Shown here piece by piece: positions 54,501 to 64,000 of a stretch of 64,000 nucleotides of DNA. Position 1 is the stretch's first letter, and every line of letters starts with the position of its first letter. Under the pieces are notes generated by a model, which saw nothing but the letters and a program-made list of their open reading frames with translations, was not told the origin of the DNA and did not search any database. Both the position numbers and the translations under genes were made by a program. Origin of the DNA: Emydura subglobosa (Eukaryota; Chordata; Testudines; Chelidae); NCBI GenBank assembly GCA_007922225.1, contig ML680038.1, positions 2,098,474 to 2,162,473 of the forward strand. The letters are read 5' to 3'.

Positions 54501-57500
54501 AAAACTGAGGCGGCTAGCTAAATGGAAATTCAAAGGAACAGTTGCAAGACAAATATTTGCAACCGGCACGGAAACTTTTAAAAAAATACCATAAACAGAA
54601 GCTCAAATTAAACGTATACGCTAAAGAAAAAGAAAAAAACAACAGGACCAAAAAATGCCACCCTCCTTTAGAAGTTGGAAGTCAGATCCTACTGAAGAAA
54701 TTGGAAAGGAGCATCAAGTCTGGCAAGTCAAGTGCAAGCAAATAATCAGACAGGCCAAAAGAGAATCTGAAGAGCAACTACCAGAAGACACAAAAGCTAA
54801 TAGCAACCTTTTTTTTAAAAAGTCCATCAGAAGCAGGAAGCCTGCGGACACTCAGTGGGGCCATGGGATGATCGAGCTGCTAAAGGAGCACTCAAGGAAG
54901 GCAAGGCCATTGCGGACAAGGTACATGAATTCTTTGCATCAGTCTTCACTGCAGATCACTTGATGGAGACGCCCACACCTGAGTCATTCTTCTTACACAA
55001 CAGATCTAGGGAACTTTCCCAGCCTAAGGTGTCAATAGTGGAGGTTTTGGAACAAATTGATCAATTAAATAGCAATAAGTCACCAAGATCCAGATGGGAT
55101 TCACCCAAGAGTTCTGTGGGAACTCAAATATGAAATTACAGAACTACTAACTGTGGTACGTAACCTATCACTTAAATCAGCCACTGGACCAGGGGACTGG
55201 AGGATGGTAAAGATAACACCAATTTTTAAAAAAGGCTCCATAGGCAATCCTGGGAATCACAGGCTGGTAAGCCCAACTTCAACACTAGGCCAATTGCTTG
55301 AAACAGACCTTTAAACGAAGAGGATTTCTTGGGGAAGAGTCAACACAACTGTTGTAAAGGGAAGTTCTGCATCACCAATCTATTGGAATTCTTTGAGGAG
55401 GTCAACGAACATGTGGACCAGGTCATCCAGTGGATACAGTGTTCTTGGACTTTCAGAAAGCCTTTTTCCCCCCTCACCTAAAGCAAAGTGAGCAGTCATG
55501 GGACAAGAGGGACGGGCCTCTCCTGGATCCGCAACTGGTTAAAAGACAGGCAATAGAAAGGGTAGGACACACTGGTCAGCTCTGAAGAGTGGGATACCTC
55601 AGGGCTCTGTACTAGAACGGGTGCTGTTCAACGCATTCATACGTGAGCTGGAAAAGGGGAACAATACAAAATGATTCAAGCCAGTGAAGTGGAAAGCAGA
55701 CTGAAGAGTTACAAAGGGACCTCACTAAACTGGGTGACTGGCAACAAACGGGCAGATGAAAGTCAGTGTTGATAAACTCAAAGAAATGCACAAACGTCTT
55801 GTGACAGGATGACACTGTGTTCGTAGAGGCATGGCCTAGCACTGGGCTGTGTTCGACACCGAGGTTGTTGAAATGATGCCTGGTGTTGCAGGATCCCGCT
55901 GACGCTTGGCAGGGCCCTGCAAGGAAGCCAGGGACAGGGAGTTCTGCTTGGTACATAGACATCACCTCATTTACAAAACACATGGCAAACGCTCAAGCTG
56001 CGAAGTCAGGAACCCCCCTATTGTCTAAGGGTTGTATACGGCCATCCATCAGAACAGCCACGTGTCTCCCACCTCAGATCAATAGCACCAGCTGTGCTTT
56101 CAGGGCTTCTCTCCTCAGGGCCAGGATTCTGCTTGGGGCAGGGTTGGGGGGGGCTTGGTGAGGGTCGGAGCAGAAGAGGGTGCTCTGGCTTTCTGAAAGA
56201 GGAAGATTTGGCAGCATTTCCTAGATGACCAGAGGTCAGATTCCCTTGAGCACGTCTGGAATTTTGTTCCGTAGGCAGGTCCCCTCAGCTGCAAATGCTT
56301 TGTGGCCACCTCTGTCCTGGCCTCTGCTCTGCACAGGCCCAGAAGAGCACAATGCTTGGGGTGGTTCAGAGATAAATTCAGTCTGGGATGTGGCTAAGGC
56401 TTGATCCATCGACAGTTACAGAGCTGAAACTGCCCCCGGAGCATGCGCATTACAGCAGTGTGCAGGTACAGAAGCAGGTGCTATTTCCCCATGGCCCCGT
56501 GTCTCATTCAGCGCACAGGATGAATGGACAGTGCTTAGGGACGGAGGCAGCTGTTCAATATTTCTGTTTATGCTCTTAGTTCAGCAGGTGACCCCCATGA
56601 CATGCACACCATCCAAACACGGAATGACTCGTTTCCTCAGGGGCTTTTCTGGGCTGCTGGAGTACTGGAGCCCAGCAAACGTTCATTCACCCTCACTCCC
56701 ACCCTTTACAGACAGGGACCTGAGGCAAAGACAAGTCCAGGCTGATTGGTGCCGGGTTTTCAGCACTGATGTAGCTGTCCACTGCAGATGCCTGACACCT
56801 GTCTGGCTGACCCTGGGGTTGGACCAAGGTCACCACACCAGTGCGGCACACGTACACCAAGGAAGTGAACTGCCCACAGCCCCAGCGCACGTCTGCACAG
56901 AAGCAAGAAGAGAACCTGGATCTTTGAGGTCCATCCCATCAGAGGCCTTAGCCACACCATTCTCCTCCTCCAGCAGACCCTGGCTCTGCTGCCCGACACC
57001 ACATGAACTGCAGGCACCTCAGACCAATTTTCCACACAATTTTCCCTGCCTTGCAGACTCTCTACCTGGCATGATGAATGAGGCACGGTCCTGCAGCGAT
57101 AACTAGGGACAGCGTCAGGTGCTACCTATGGGCCATCACAACCCATGTGCATGAAGGTTGCCTGGGAAACCGTAGCTTTCTCATTTCTTGACTTCATCAA
57201 CACTTTCTAACGATTGTTTCTCACGTTAAAAAGCAGAGAGAGAGAGAAAAGACTTCTCGGTGTAAGTGCCAGAGACCAGGCAGCTGCCCCCACACATCCC
57301 CTTTCATAAGGAAGAAAGCAGGCCTGCTCCTAGTGCTGCAGACCCCGCCTTTTCTCCGCACAGAGCACAGCAGGCACGCACTTATCCGACAGGAACCCGG
57401 ACGTGACCTAGCGAGTGGAAATCTCCACCCCACTTCTGTGCCCGGCCAGCGTCGAGAGACGGGAGCCGGCCTGGTTAAGGTTGCAGCACACAAGCAGAGG

Positions 57501-58956
57501 GAGGGATCCCAGCTCAGACACACCCAATCCACCTCTCACCAGACTGCGCAAGAGCCAGCCCTGCCTCTGCAGGGTCAGGTCAGAGAGATGCAGCTAACCA
57601 GGCACCCGGGCAGCATTATGGCAGATACAATTCAGTGTAGCTGTGGGTGGGTGACGCACCTGCGCTCTCCCCGGCACGGGATCTCAGAGGACACATGTAG
57701 GAAGACCGGGGCTTGGGGGCGGGGCACCCTCAGGGGGGCAGAGCTTTGGACCTCCAGCTCCCGCAGAAGCCCCAGCAGCAGCTGCTGGGAACCACTGTCC
57801 GAGGCCAGACCCCCAAAGGCTCCCCTCTCCTGCACGGCAGGGAGGTGACTGCAGGGAGAGCCTCACCCAGCGCCGACTTCTTCCCCCCAACCTTGAGCAC
57901 TGGTGCAACTCCAGCCATCCCCAACCAGCAACAACGGCCGCTGCCCAGACTACCAGGCTCCCCATGCCGGGCAGAGAGGGCGGGCTGGGCTCCCGGTCCC
58001 GCTCCCGCCTGCCGAGGGCAGGCCCTGCGCCGGGCGCCCGGGAGCGCGGTTCTCGCCCAGCTCCGACCAAGCAGTCCGCCTTCGGCAGCAGGGTGCTGGG
58101 GAAAACGCCCCCAGCTCGCGGCGGACAAACCTTCCGAGTCCTTCTCGAAGCCCATGATCCGGTCGCTGCTGTCCTCGAACTGCAGGTCCTGGCCCAGCAG
58201 CAGGTCGCTCTGCAGCACCAGCCCCGCCGCGGGGGTCTCCTCCAGAGCCTCTTCAGTGTCCGCTGCAACACACGGAGCGCCAGCCGGTTACTGCCGGGCA
58301 CAAGGAAAGGCGCTAATCACGGGCCGGGACTCGAGCGCCCCGCTGCCCTGCCTGCCTCCTGCACGCCCGCCGAGCCCGAGCCCGGGACCGGGACATCACA
58401 GCCACAGCCACAGCCACAGCCAGCCGCGGGAGCACGGGCCGCCCCAGGGAGCCGGCCTTGGACTGGCTCCGGGACCTGCCCTGCGAAGAGCCCACGGCAG
58501 GACGCCCCGGCTCCGGCCGCAGCTGGCCTGGCGGCGGAGCTCCCCTGGCGCCGGGGAGCCGGGCAAGCCCAGGGCGAGCCGGGCACCGGACCTGAAACAG
58601 ACCCGCCCCGCCCCGCCCGGCCGGGCCTCGCACAGCCGCCTCCGGGGAGCGAATGACGCCGGCAGCGGAGGGGCGGACACCGCAGAGCGGCCGGGGGAGC
58701 CCGGCCCGGGCAGGGGAGCACCGGGCTCAGCCACCGCTCCGCTCCGCCAGCCACAGCCCGGCCCGGGCCCCGCACCGACGGGGCTACCGAAGGGCGGAGA
58801 GAGCCGGGGAACCGCGAGCGGGCGGGCCCCGGCCCCGGCAGCCCCGCTTCTGCCCCGGCCCGGCCCGTCGCCGCGGAGGGCCGCCGCGGGGTCCCGGCCC
58901 GGCCGGCGCCGCTCACCTTTCACGGGCTGCGGGTGGCTCTGCTTCCTGCGGGGCAT
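48570..58956 (-). CDS. ZNF513: Zinc finger protein 513 (4 coding exons, nine C2H2 fingers)
   Basis: ZNF513 is a nuclear C2H2 transcription factor linked in human to retinal gene regulation and retinitis pigmentosa. Coding exons, 5' to 3': 58956-58917, 58262-58131, 50262-49675, 49309-48570; GT-AG joins keep phase and give 499 aa (human 541). The N-terminus [13 protein letters not shown] and the acidic block [13 protein letters not shown] match the human protein as I recall it, as does YSLSDDE. Fingers lie at residues 133-155, 161-183, 189-211 and 217-239 (exon 3), and 341-363, 369-391, 397-419, 425-447 and 453-475 (exon 4), with TGEKP-type linkers. An intervening CxxC...CxxC segment (295-320) may bind metal. 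Human has eight fingers; finger four here (49718-49786) is the extra one. Intron 2 is 7.9 kb and carries LINEs. The gene is convergent with SNX17, as in human. Confidence 0.97.
50517..51310 (-). mobile_element. Old CR1 LINE fragment
   Basis: Reversed CR1-type ORF2 C-terminus with decayed landmarks (ttaatctctcctcctaggga, cccctcatcatttttgttgc, agctctgcaccagtgttcaa). ZNF513 intron 2, sense to the gene. Confidence 0.75.
51311..52290. other. ZNF513 intron 2, nothing recognised
   Basis: GC-moderate sequence between two LINE copies. Short open frames are present without domain similarity. The first ~200 bp may still be LINE-derived. Confidence 0.4.
52291..55810 (+). mobile_element. Eroded, near-complete CR1-type LINE
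   Basis: Going 5' to 3': an ORF1 esterase remnant ([20 protein letters not shown], about 52300-52370), then the start of the endonuclease (about 52800-52900). Endonuclease C-terminal sequence follows ([20 protein letters not shown], about 54255-54310), then linker and reverse-transcriptase sequence (about 54660-55620). Stops and frameshifts occur throughout. It lies in ZNF513 intron 2, antisense, and is the most complete LINE in the window by module content. Confidence 0.8.
54414..54437. repeat. G homopolymer inside the CR1-type LINE
   Basis: A G run of more than 18 bases, broken only near its end by an A, lies within the endonuclease part of the LINE. It is a good candidate for intermolecular or intramolecular G-quadruplex structure and for sequencing error. 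Confidence 0.85.
55811..58130 (-). other. 5' part of ZNF513 intron 2, no gene recognised
   Basis: No exon or clear repeat family is recognised. The stretch 56690-56940 (ctttacagacagggacctga, aggaagtgaactgcccacag) has the flavour of an old MIR-like SINE. CpG content rises after about 57950 toward exon 2. Confidence 0.4.
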
Positions 58957-59560
58957 CGTGTCCGGCTCCAGCCCGCCGCCTGTCCCGGGCCCGCTCGGCT
59001 CCGCCCCGGCGCCCGGCTCCGGCTCCGGCTCCGGCCGCCCCCCCGCCACTCATGGGCCCCCGCGGCTCGGGGCGGCCGGTAGCTCCGGCCCCACTTCCGC
59101 TTCCGGCCGCAGGGCCCGCTGGGAGCCGCCGGGGCCTTCGAGGAAACCGCGGCGGCGACGTCATCAGCCGCGAGCCACCCGCCCGGCCGGAAGCGGCGGT
59201 CCTGGGGGGCGGGGCCGGGCCGCGCGCGCGCCTCCCTCCCTCCCTCCCTGCCGCGCCGCCCCCCCCCCCCCCCCCCTGACTCCGAGTGACCGGCTCCGGG
59301 CAGCGGGCGAGATACGCCGCGCCGGGCCGGGCCGGGCCGGGCCGCCGGTGGCGGGGGGATGGGTACGGCCCGCAGAGCGGGAGCCGGCTGGTCCGCGCCC
59401 TGTGCAGCGGCAGCGCCTGCCCCGGGTCGGTTTGTTCAACGTCCGCCTCAGTGACCTGGGGGAGGGGCAGCTCCGCCGGTCTGCGGGACCGGAGCCGGGC
59501 GGGGGTGGGTACCCGGCGGGCAGGGACGGGGCAGGGCCGGGCAGGGCCCCCTGCACCCGC
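58260..59560 (-). promoter_or_regulatory. ZNF513: ZNF513 CpG-island promoter, 5' UTR and intron 1
   Basis: Dense CpG covers exon 1, intron 1 and about 600 bp upstream. ETS-type GGAAG elements occur at about 59094-59106 and 59186-59190, upstream of the ATG on the minus strand. A cacagc hexamer array lies at about 58395-58420 in intron 1. No TATA box is seen. The transcription start is probably within 58960-59270. Confidence 0.7.
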
Positions 59561-59566
59561 CACCAG

Positions 59567-59990
59567 GACAACAAGGATGTGGAGGAGCTGGAGAGAGTGC
59601 AGCGGAGGGCAACAGAAATGAGGGGGCTGGAGCACAGGACTTATGAGGAGAGGCTGAGGGAACTGGGCTTGTTTAGTCTGCAGAAGAGAAGAATGAGGGT
59701 GGATTTGATAGCAGCCTTTAACTACCTGAAAGGGGGTTCCAGGGGGGATGGGGCTAGGCTGTTCTCGGTGGTGGCAGATGACAGAACTAGGAGCAATGGT
59801 CTCAAGTTGCAGTTGGGGAGGTCTAGGTTGGACATTAGAAGGTTTTCCCCTAGGCGGGTGGTGAAGCACTGGAATGGGTTCCTGACTTGACCGAGCCCTG
59901 GCTGGGATGGTTTAGCTGGGGTTGGTCCCGCTCTGAGCAGGGCAGCACTGGATGACTTGAGGTCCCTCCCGACCCTCAGTCTTCGATTCT
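59567..59990 (+). mobile_element. CR1 LINE, 3' fragment
   Basis: The plus strand encodes the C-terminal ORF2 segment ([20 protein letters not shown] onward) and ends with the tail tgaggtccctcccgaccctc near 59985. It directly abuts the ZNF513 CpG island. Confidence 0.93.
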
Positions 59991-60789
59991 GTCCAACCAC
60001 CGTCTGTGGTGGAAGAGACGCTGTCGAGCTACACACGCAGCTCTCCCGCCAAGAGGCCTGTGTTGCTCAGGAGCTTGTTTCTCTCTCCCACAGCCGTTGG
60101 TCCGGTCACAGATATTCCCTTGTCTCTCCCCTGTGCTGGGACCACAGCTACAACAAGGCTGTTTTAACAGAGTCACGTCCCTGCTTCTTACTGGCCCTTC
60201 TGGGAGGCCGTGGCAGTGTAGATGCTTTGTCTGAATTCCTGCGCCCTGAGCACTTCCAGTAAGTGCCGGAGAAGCTTTCCATCCGCGAACACCCCTTGAT
60301 TCAACAAAGAATCCAGCAAGCAAAAAAAAAAAAGCCCACTTCACTAAGGGCTCTGCTCCCACTACGCTACCTCGTTAACAGCTCGGAACCTGTCTTTAAA
60401 ACAGGAGAGGGCCAGCCTTTTCCTGGCGCTGGGATACAGTTCTAGCCAGTCCATGCATGTCCTTTATGCAAAGAAATCTCACTTCTCCTCCCTGCAGCTG
60501 GGTCAGCAGGAATCGCCCTCACAGTGATCGTCCTTCCTTCCCGATGGCTGTTCCTCTGGATCAGTCCTCACTGAGTTCTCCAATACTTCCTGTTAGGCCC
60601 AGCTGCTCCTTTACCAGCGAAGCCCTAAAGAGCCACCTGGCAATCAGTTAGCCTCTGGCTGGCTCACTGGTGTTGGTCATGGGCAGACCGGACCCAACTT
60701 CCTCTCTAAAAGAGACAGTCACTGAGTCCCCCCCCATGACAACCTTCAGCCAGAGTCCTCACAAGAGGCTACTAACAAAGCGAAATCCT

Positions 60790-61800
60790 GAAATAGCCGT
60801 TGGGTGAGAGGCAATGAGCTGTGTTTGCTCAACAATTGGCTAGGGGACAGAAAGCAAAGTGTAGAGTTAAATGGTCAATTTTCATCTTGGCTAAAGGTAA
60901 ACAGCAGGCTTCAAGGTTCTGTTTTAAATCCAACGTTTAATTCGTTTATTAATGATCAGGAAAGAGGGACGTTAGTGAGAGAGCAACATTTGCAGATGAG
61001 ATAAAGTAATTTAGGCTAGTCAGGACCAGAGCGGCTGTGAGGAGTTTCAAAATGAAGCTCATAAATACCAAATAATGCACATTGGAGGGAGTAGTTTAAA
61101 CCACTCTGGCAGGGCTCCAAATTAGCTCTTCACGCAGGAGAGGGCAGCTCAATGAGACCTTGGCTTAATGTGCAGCTGCAGTCAAAAAAGCAAACAAGAT
61201 CAGGGTGCACCAGGAGAGCGATAGAGAATAACACAGAGACATTTCTGATACCTTGATTTCACTGCATGGTGTGCCCCCTCCAGCCACTGTGCGGTATCGA
61301 TCATCTGATCTCAAACACGATATTGCAGAGTCAGAGGGGCTCAGAGAAGGGTGATGCCTGGGAAAATGCTTCTACGGAAAGAGCTTGAGAAAATTGGGAT
61401 TGTTACCTTGGAAAGGTGATGAATGAGAGGGGACAGAAGTATTTAAAACAATGAATGGTCTAGAGAAGGGAGATTGGGCATATCTGTTCTCCCTTCTCAT
61501 AATATATGAAAAAATTGTTCATTAATATTTATTATTTTTATTGCCATAGTGTCTAGGAGCCAGTCACGGACCAGAATCTGTAGTGCTAACACTACAAATG
61601 CAGCACAAAATGATAGTTCTTGCCCCAAAGAGTTTACAGTGTTAACCTGTGGAACACACTGCCACAGGAAGTCATTGAGACCAAAAACTTAACAAGATTT
61701 AAAAAAGGACTAGACGTTCTATGGATGACAAGCATGCTCAGAGTTATCATCATTAATGCTGACAGGGTCAGTCCAGTCTTTGACTATTAGTGACTAGGAT
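60790..61800 (+). mobile_element. Diverged CR1-type LINE, RT C-terminal region
   Basis: A readable stretch encodes LLNNWLGDRKQSVELNGQFS and FNSFINDQERGT (about 60825-60985), followed by old C-terminal and tail sequence. It is interrupted at about 61505-61645 by a SINE-like piece and resumes with gttaacctgtggaacacact. Confidence 0.75.
61505..61645 (+). mobile_element. MIR-like ancient SINE fragment
   Basis: The segment attattattt ... ccatagtgtctaggagcc ... cttgccccaaagagtttaca has the typical landmarks of an ancient amniote MIR/CORE-type SINE. It is nested in the LINE at 60790-61800. Family from memory. Confidence 0.5.
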
Positions 61801-62740
61801 AAGACCTAAAGTAGGGGGAAAGTTAACCACCATCTGCAACTTCTCTTATTTCTTGCCTTTATCGTCCCATCAGCTGGGGTTGGGTCATTCTGTAAGTCTC
61901 TGCCTCTTCATTTTTCCAACGTGGCACTAAGGTCCTCCTGCCTTCTTTGATGCAATCCAGCCATTGCTTCCTCAGATTTTCTCAGGGTCTCTCGTACCAC
62001 TTTCTCCTGCCTGGCTATCTTCTCCAAGTCCCCTCCATTCAGCCTCTGTACGTGCCCAATCCAATAAAGTCACACCTGGATTTTATCAGCCACATGGACT
62101 CTGGCTTACACCCTAAGCCTCTCTTTTTGAAATTTGTTGCAATATAATTCTTTTTACTAGTGTGAGGCCATCTCCCCTCACCGCTGCAGGTGCAATATCC
62201 TGCTGTCTCTCCTGTGCTGTACAGCATTGCGGGAGCGGCGTTGTTCAGCACAGTGGGGCTGTCAGTCTCGGTTGCGTATGCTTGCCGTGCACAAGCCTGA
62301 GGTATTATTCCACACTTCCCCGTCTGGTCTGTACGTCCTGCTCAGTTGTACCATCCTCCAGAACCCAGCCTCCAAGGTGGCTGAACTGGTCAGTCCGGTT
62401 TAATCGACCTCCATTAATCTCTATAGCCAGTTTCCTTGTGGCATCTCTACTGACCCACAGGGCCTCAGTCTTTGCCATGCTCATTTCCATCCCATGCCTG
62501 CTTGGCTAGTCACACCCCGGCTTTACTATTTCCTCTAGGTCTGATCTTGCCGTCACCTGCACAGGGCATCGTCCCATCTTTTCCCATTGCACTCTTCCTG
62601 CTGACGTAGCCCATCAGAGTGATAAACAGACTGGACAAATAGCTGACCCCTGATACCATCTGACTTTAACTCCAAAGGAGCCAACAAGTGGTACAGGTGT
62701 CGCTGCTGCCCAGAGCCAGGCACCACTTGTACCATAGATG
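61801..62740 (-). mobile_element. Non-CR1 LINE, RT fragment (RTE-like)
   Basis: The minus strand at 62490-62305 encodes MSMAKTEALWVSRDAT and then INGGRLNRTDQFSHLGGWVL. This is the pattern KTE...INGxxLxxxDxFxYLG of RTE/Jockey-type reverse transcriptases downstream of the catalytic site. Flanking minus-strand sequence continues in broken frames. It differs from every CR1 here. Confidence 0.6.
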
Positions 62741-63911
62741 GGGTTTGAGGGCAGAGTTTTCCTTCTCCTAGGTAGGCTGCACTCCCAGGCTGAAGAGCGC
62801 CATCTGCCCTGAGCTGTCTGGTTATTCTGAAAAGGCAACAGCTACTGGCTTGTCACACCCACTGCTGGAGAGAACAGTTCTGCCCCATGGCGGCCAGTGC
62901 TGTGGAGTTTGGCTGTCAGAGGCACCAGCCTTTTATAGGTGTTGCTGTAGGGATCTCAGCCCCAAATCCCACCACCCCTTGTCCTGTGGGGTTCTTATGC
63001 CTTCCTTGGCAATGCCTGTGTTCCTGTCCTTGGACCCCGAGAACCCTAGACCATAGCTGGGGCATCCTGGGACCTGACCGTCATGCGGCCTGTTCTTCTC
63101 AGCGGGAGGCGGCTCCGCAGACGCTACATCCATGTGAACCTGGAGCTCTCCTGAGCGGCTGGCTGTGAGAGTGTCTCCTGGGGCTGAGCACACCCCGTGC
63201 ACAGCTCCCCTGTGTCAGCACATTCACAAAGGTACTTGGGTATTGCCGGGCCTAACCCCTTGGTGCCCCGCTACCCCAGCACAAATGAAGCGCTGTAATG
63301 AGGCAGCTCACTGCCACTGCTCAGGGCCTCTAGCCACCTCCCTGCAGCTGGGATTCTCAGCTGTGACCCTGCTCCCGGCGTTCAGCGCCTGTGCCAGGCC
63401 AGCCCTTCCCGTGGAGAACCAGAGCCCCCCGTGATTGAGGCACTTGCTGAAGGAGGGTGGGGGGGGCACATTAAATGCCTCAGCTGCCTGATGTGGCCCA
63501 GGGATTTGACCCAGGTCTCCAGCAAGTGCCTGCACCCCTAGGCCCTAGGGCATCCGGGCAGGCTGCTCTCAGGTTCTCCCACGGGAGCCGGCCCACTTTG
63601 TACAGACCAGCCCCTGACGGGGCCAGACAGAGTTCCAGTCGCCAACTTCCTAACTGCTGAAAACCAGACACCCTGCCTCTTCCCCCAAAGCCCCGTCCCA
63701 TCTCTCCCTCCCTCCCTCGCTCACTCTCCCTCCTGTTATCTGCATGCTAGGCCACCTGCCCAGTTCGTAGGGTACAAGGCACAACCCAGTTAAGGCACCC
63801 CCCCCCCCCCCGCTTTCCCAAGCCGTAGGGCTCCGGGGGAAAGGCACCTACCCTTACCCAGTCCATACTCTAGGGCTCAGGGTCACCCATCCCTGGCCGT
63901 GGGGCTCCAGG
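62741..63911. other. Right intergenic flank, no gene recognised
   Basis: No exon of PPM1G, the expected next gene, is recognised. At 63480-63560 the sequence gggatttgacccaggtctcc suggests a degraded tRNA-derived SINE on the minus strand. C-runs occur near 63798. Confidence 0.4.
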
Positions 63912-64000
63912 TGTAACGAAGTAGAGATATTGGGGGGTTGTGTCTCAGTGCTGTGTGCGTGCCTCAGTTTCCCCCATGTTACTCCAGTATTTCGGTGATG
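63912..64000 (+). mobile_element. Start of an LTR-like family A copy, cut by the window edge
   Basis: Begins TGTAACGAAGTAGAGATA with the family hallmark gcgtgcctcagtttccccc. It continues past 64000. Confidence 0.5.

Noticed and set aside
57713..59890. A 725-aa plus-strand open frame across the ZNF513 5' region
   Set aside because: It runs antisense through the real exons 1-2 and the CpG island and ends inside a CR1. The composition (P, A, R, G) reflects GC content and there is no domain.
59990..64000. First exons of PPM1G
   Set aside because: PPM1G is expected next by synteny, but no PP2C-type N-terminal motif or second CpG island is visible.

Overview
The window is vertebrate nuclear DNA, most likely from a turtle. 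Three intact multi-exon protein-coding genes with GT-AG introns sit in a landscape full of CR1 LINE copies. The repeats also include an apparent tRNA-derived SINE resembling the cryptodiran CryI type, hAT-like miniature elements whose ends resemble a family I associate with turtles, and an LTR-like repeat family. The turtle call is inference from repeat content recalled from memory; a crocodilian or other sauropsid is the alternative.

The gene order EIF2B4 (minus), SNX17 (plus), ZNF513 (minus) matches human 2p23.3, where GTF3C2 flanks the left side and PPM1G the right. At the left edge, a CpG island (about 380-1330) with a splice donor on the minus strand is the probable untranslated first exon and promoter of GTF3C2. 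EIF2B4 (1749-13109, 13 coding exons, 525 aa) encodes the delta subunit of eIF2B. SNX17 (18599-46572, 15 coding exons, 469 aa) encodes the PX-FERM sorting nexin of endosomal recycling. ZNF513 (48570-58956, 4 coding exons, 499 aa) encodes a C2H2 zinc-finger transcription factor. No coding exon of PPM1G is visible before the right edge.

Layout: 1-1700, GTF3C2 promoter and a ~96-bp tandem repeat; 1.7-13.1 kb, EIF2B4 with CR1, MITE, SINE and LTR insertions in its introns; 13.1-18.6 kb, a head-to-head intergenic region, about 4.3 kb of which is CR1 and LTR-like DNA; 18.6-46.6 kb, SNX17, whose first intron alone is 16.3 kb; 46.6-48.6 kb, convergent SNX17 and ZNF513 3' ends; 48.6-59.0 kb, ZNF513 with an eroded near-complete CR1 in intron 2; 59.3-64 kb, intergenic repeats including a non-CR1 LINE.

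I found no undescribed operon-like or defence-like system. The most interesting points are the transposon-filled EIF2B4/SNX17 divergent promoter region, a ninth intact zinc finger in ZNF513, a GC/tetranucleotide array starting right behind SNX17 exon 1, an eight-codon upstream ORF on SNX17, and opposed CR1 tails in SNX17 intron 10. The three genes do not form one pathway: translation initiation control, endosomal cargo recycling and transcriptional regulation.
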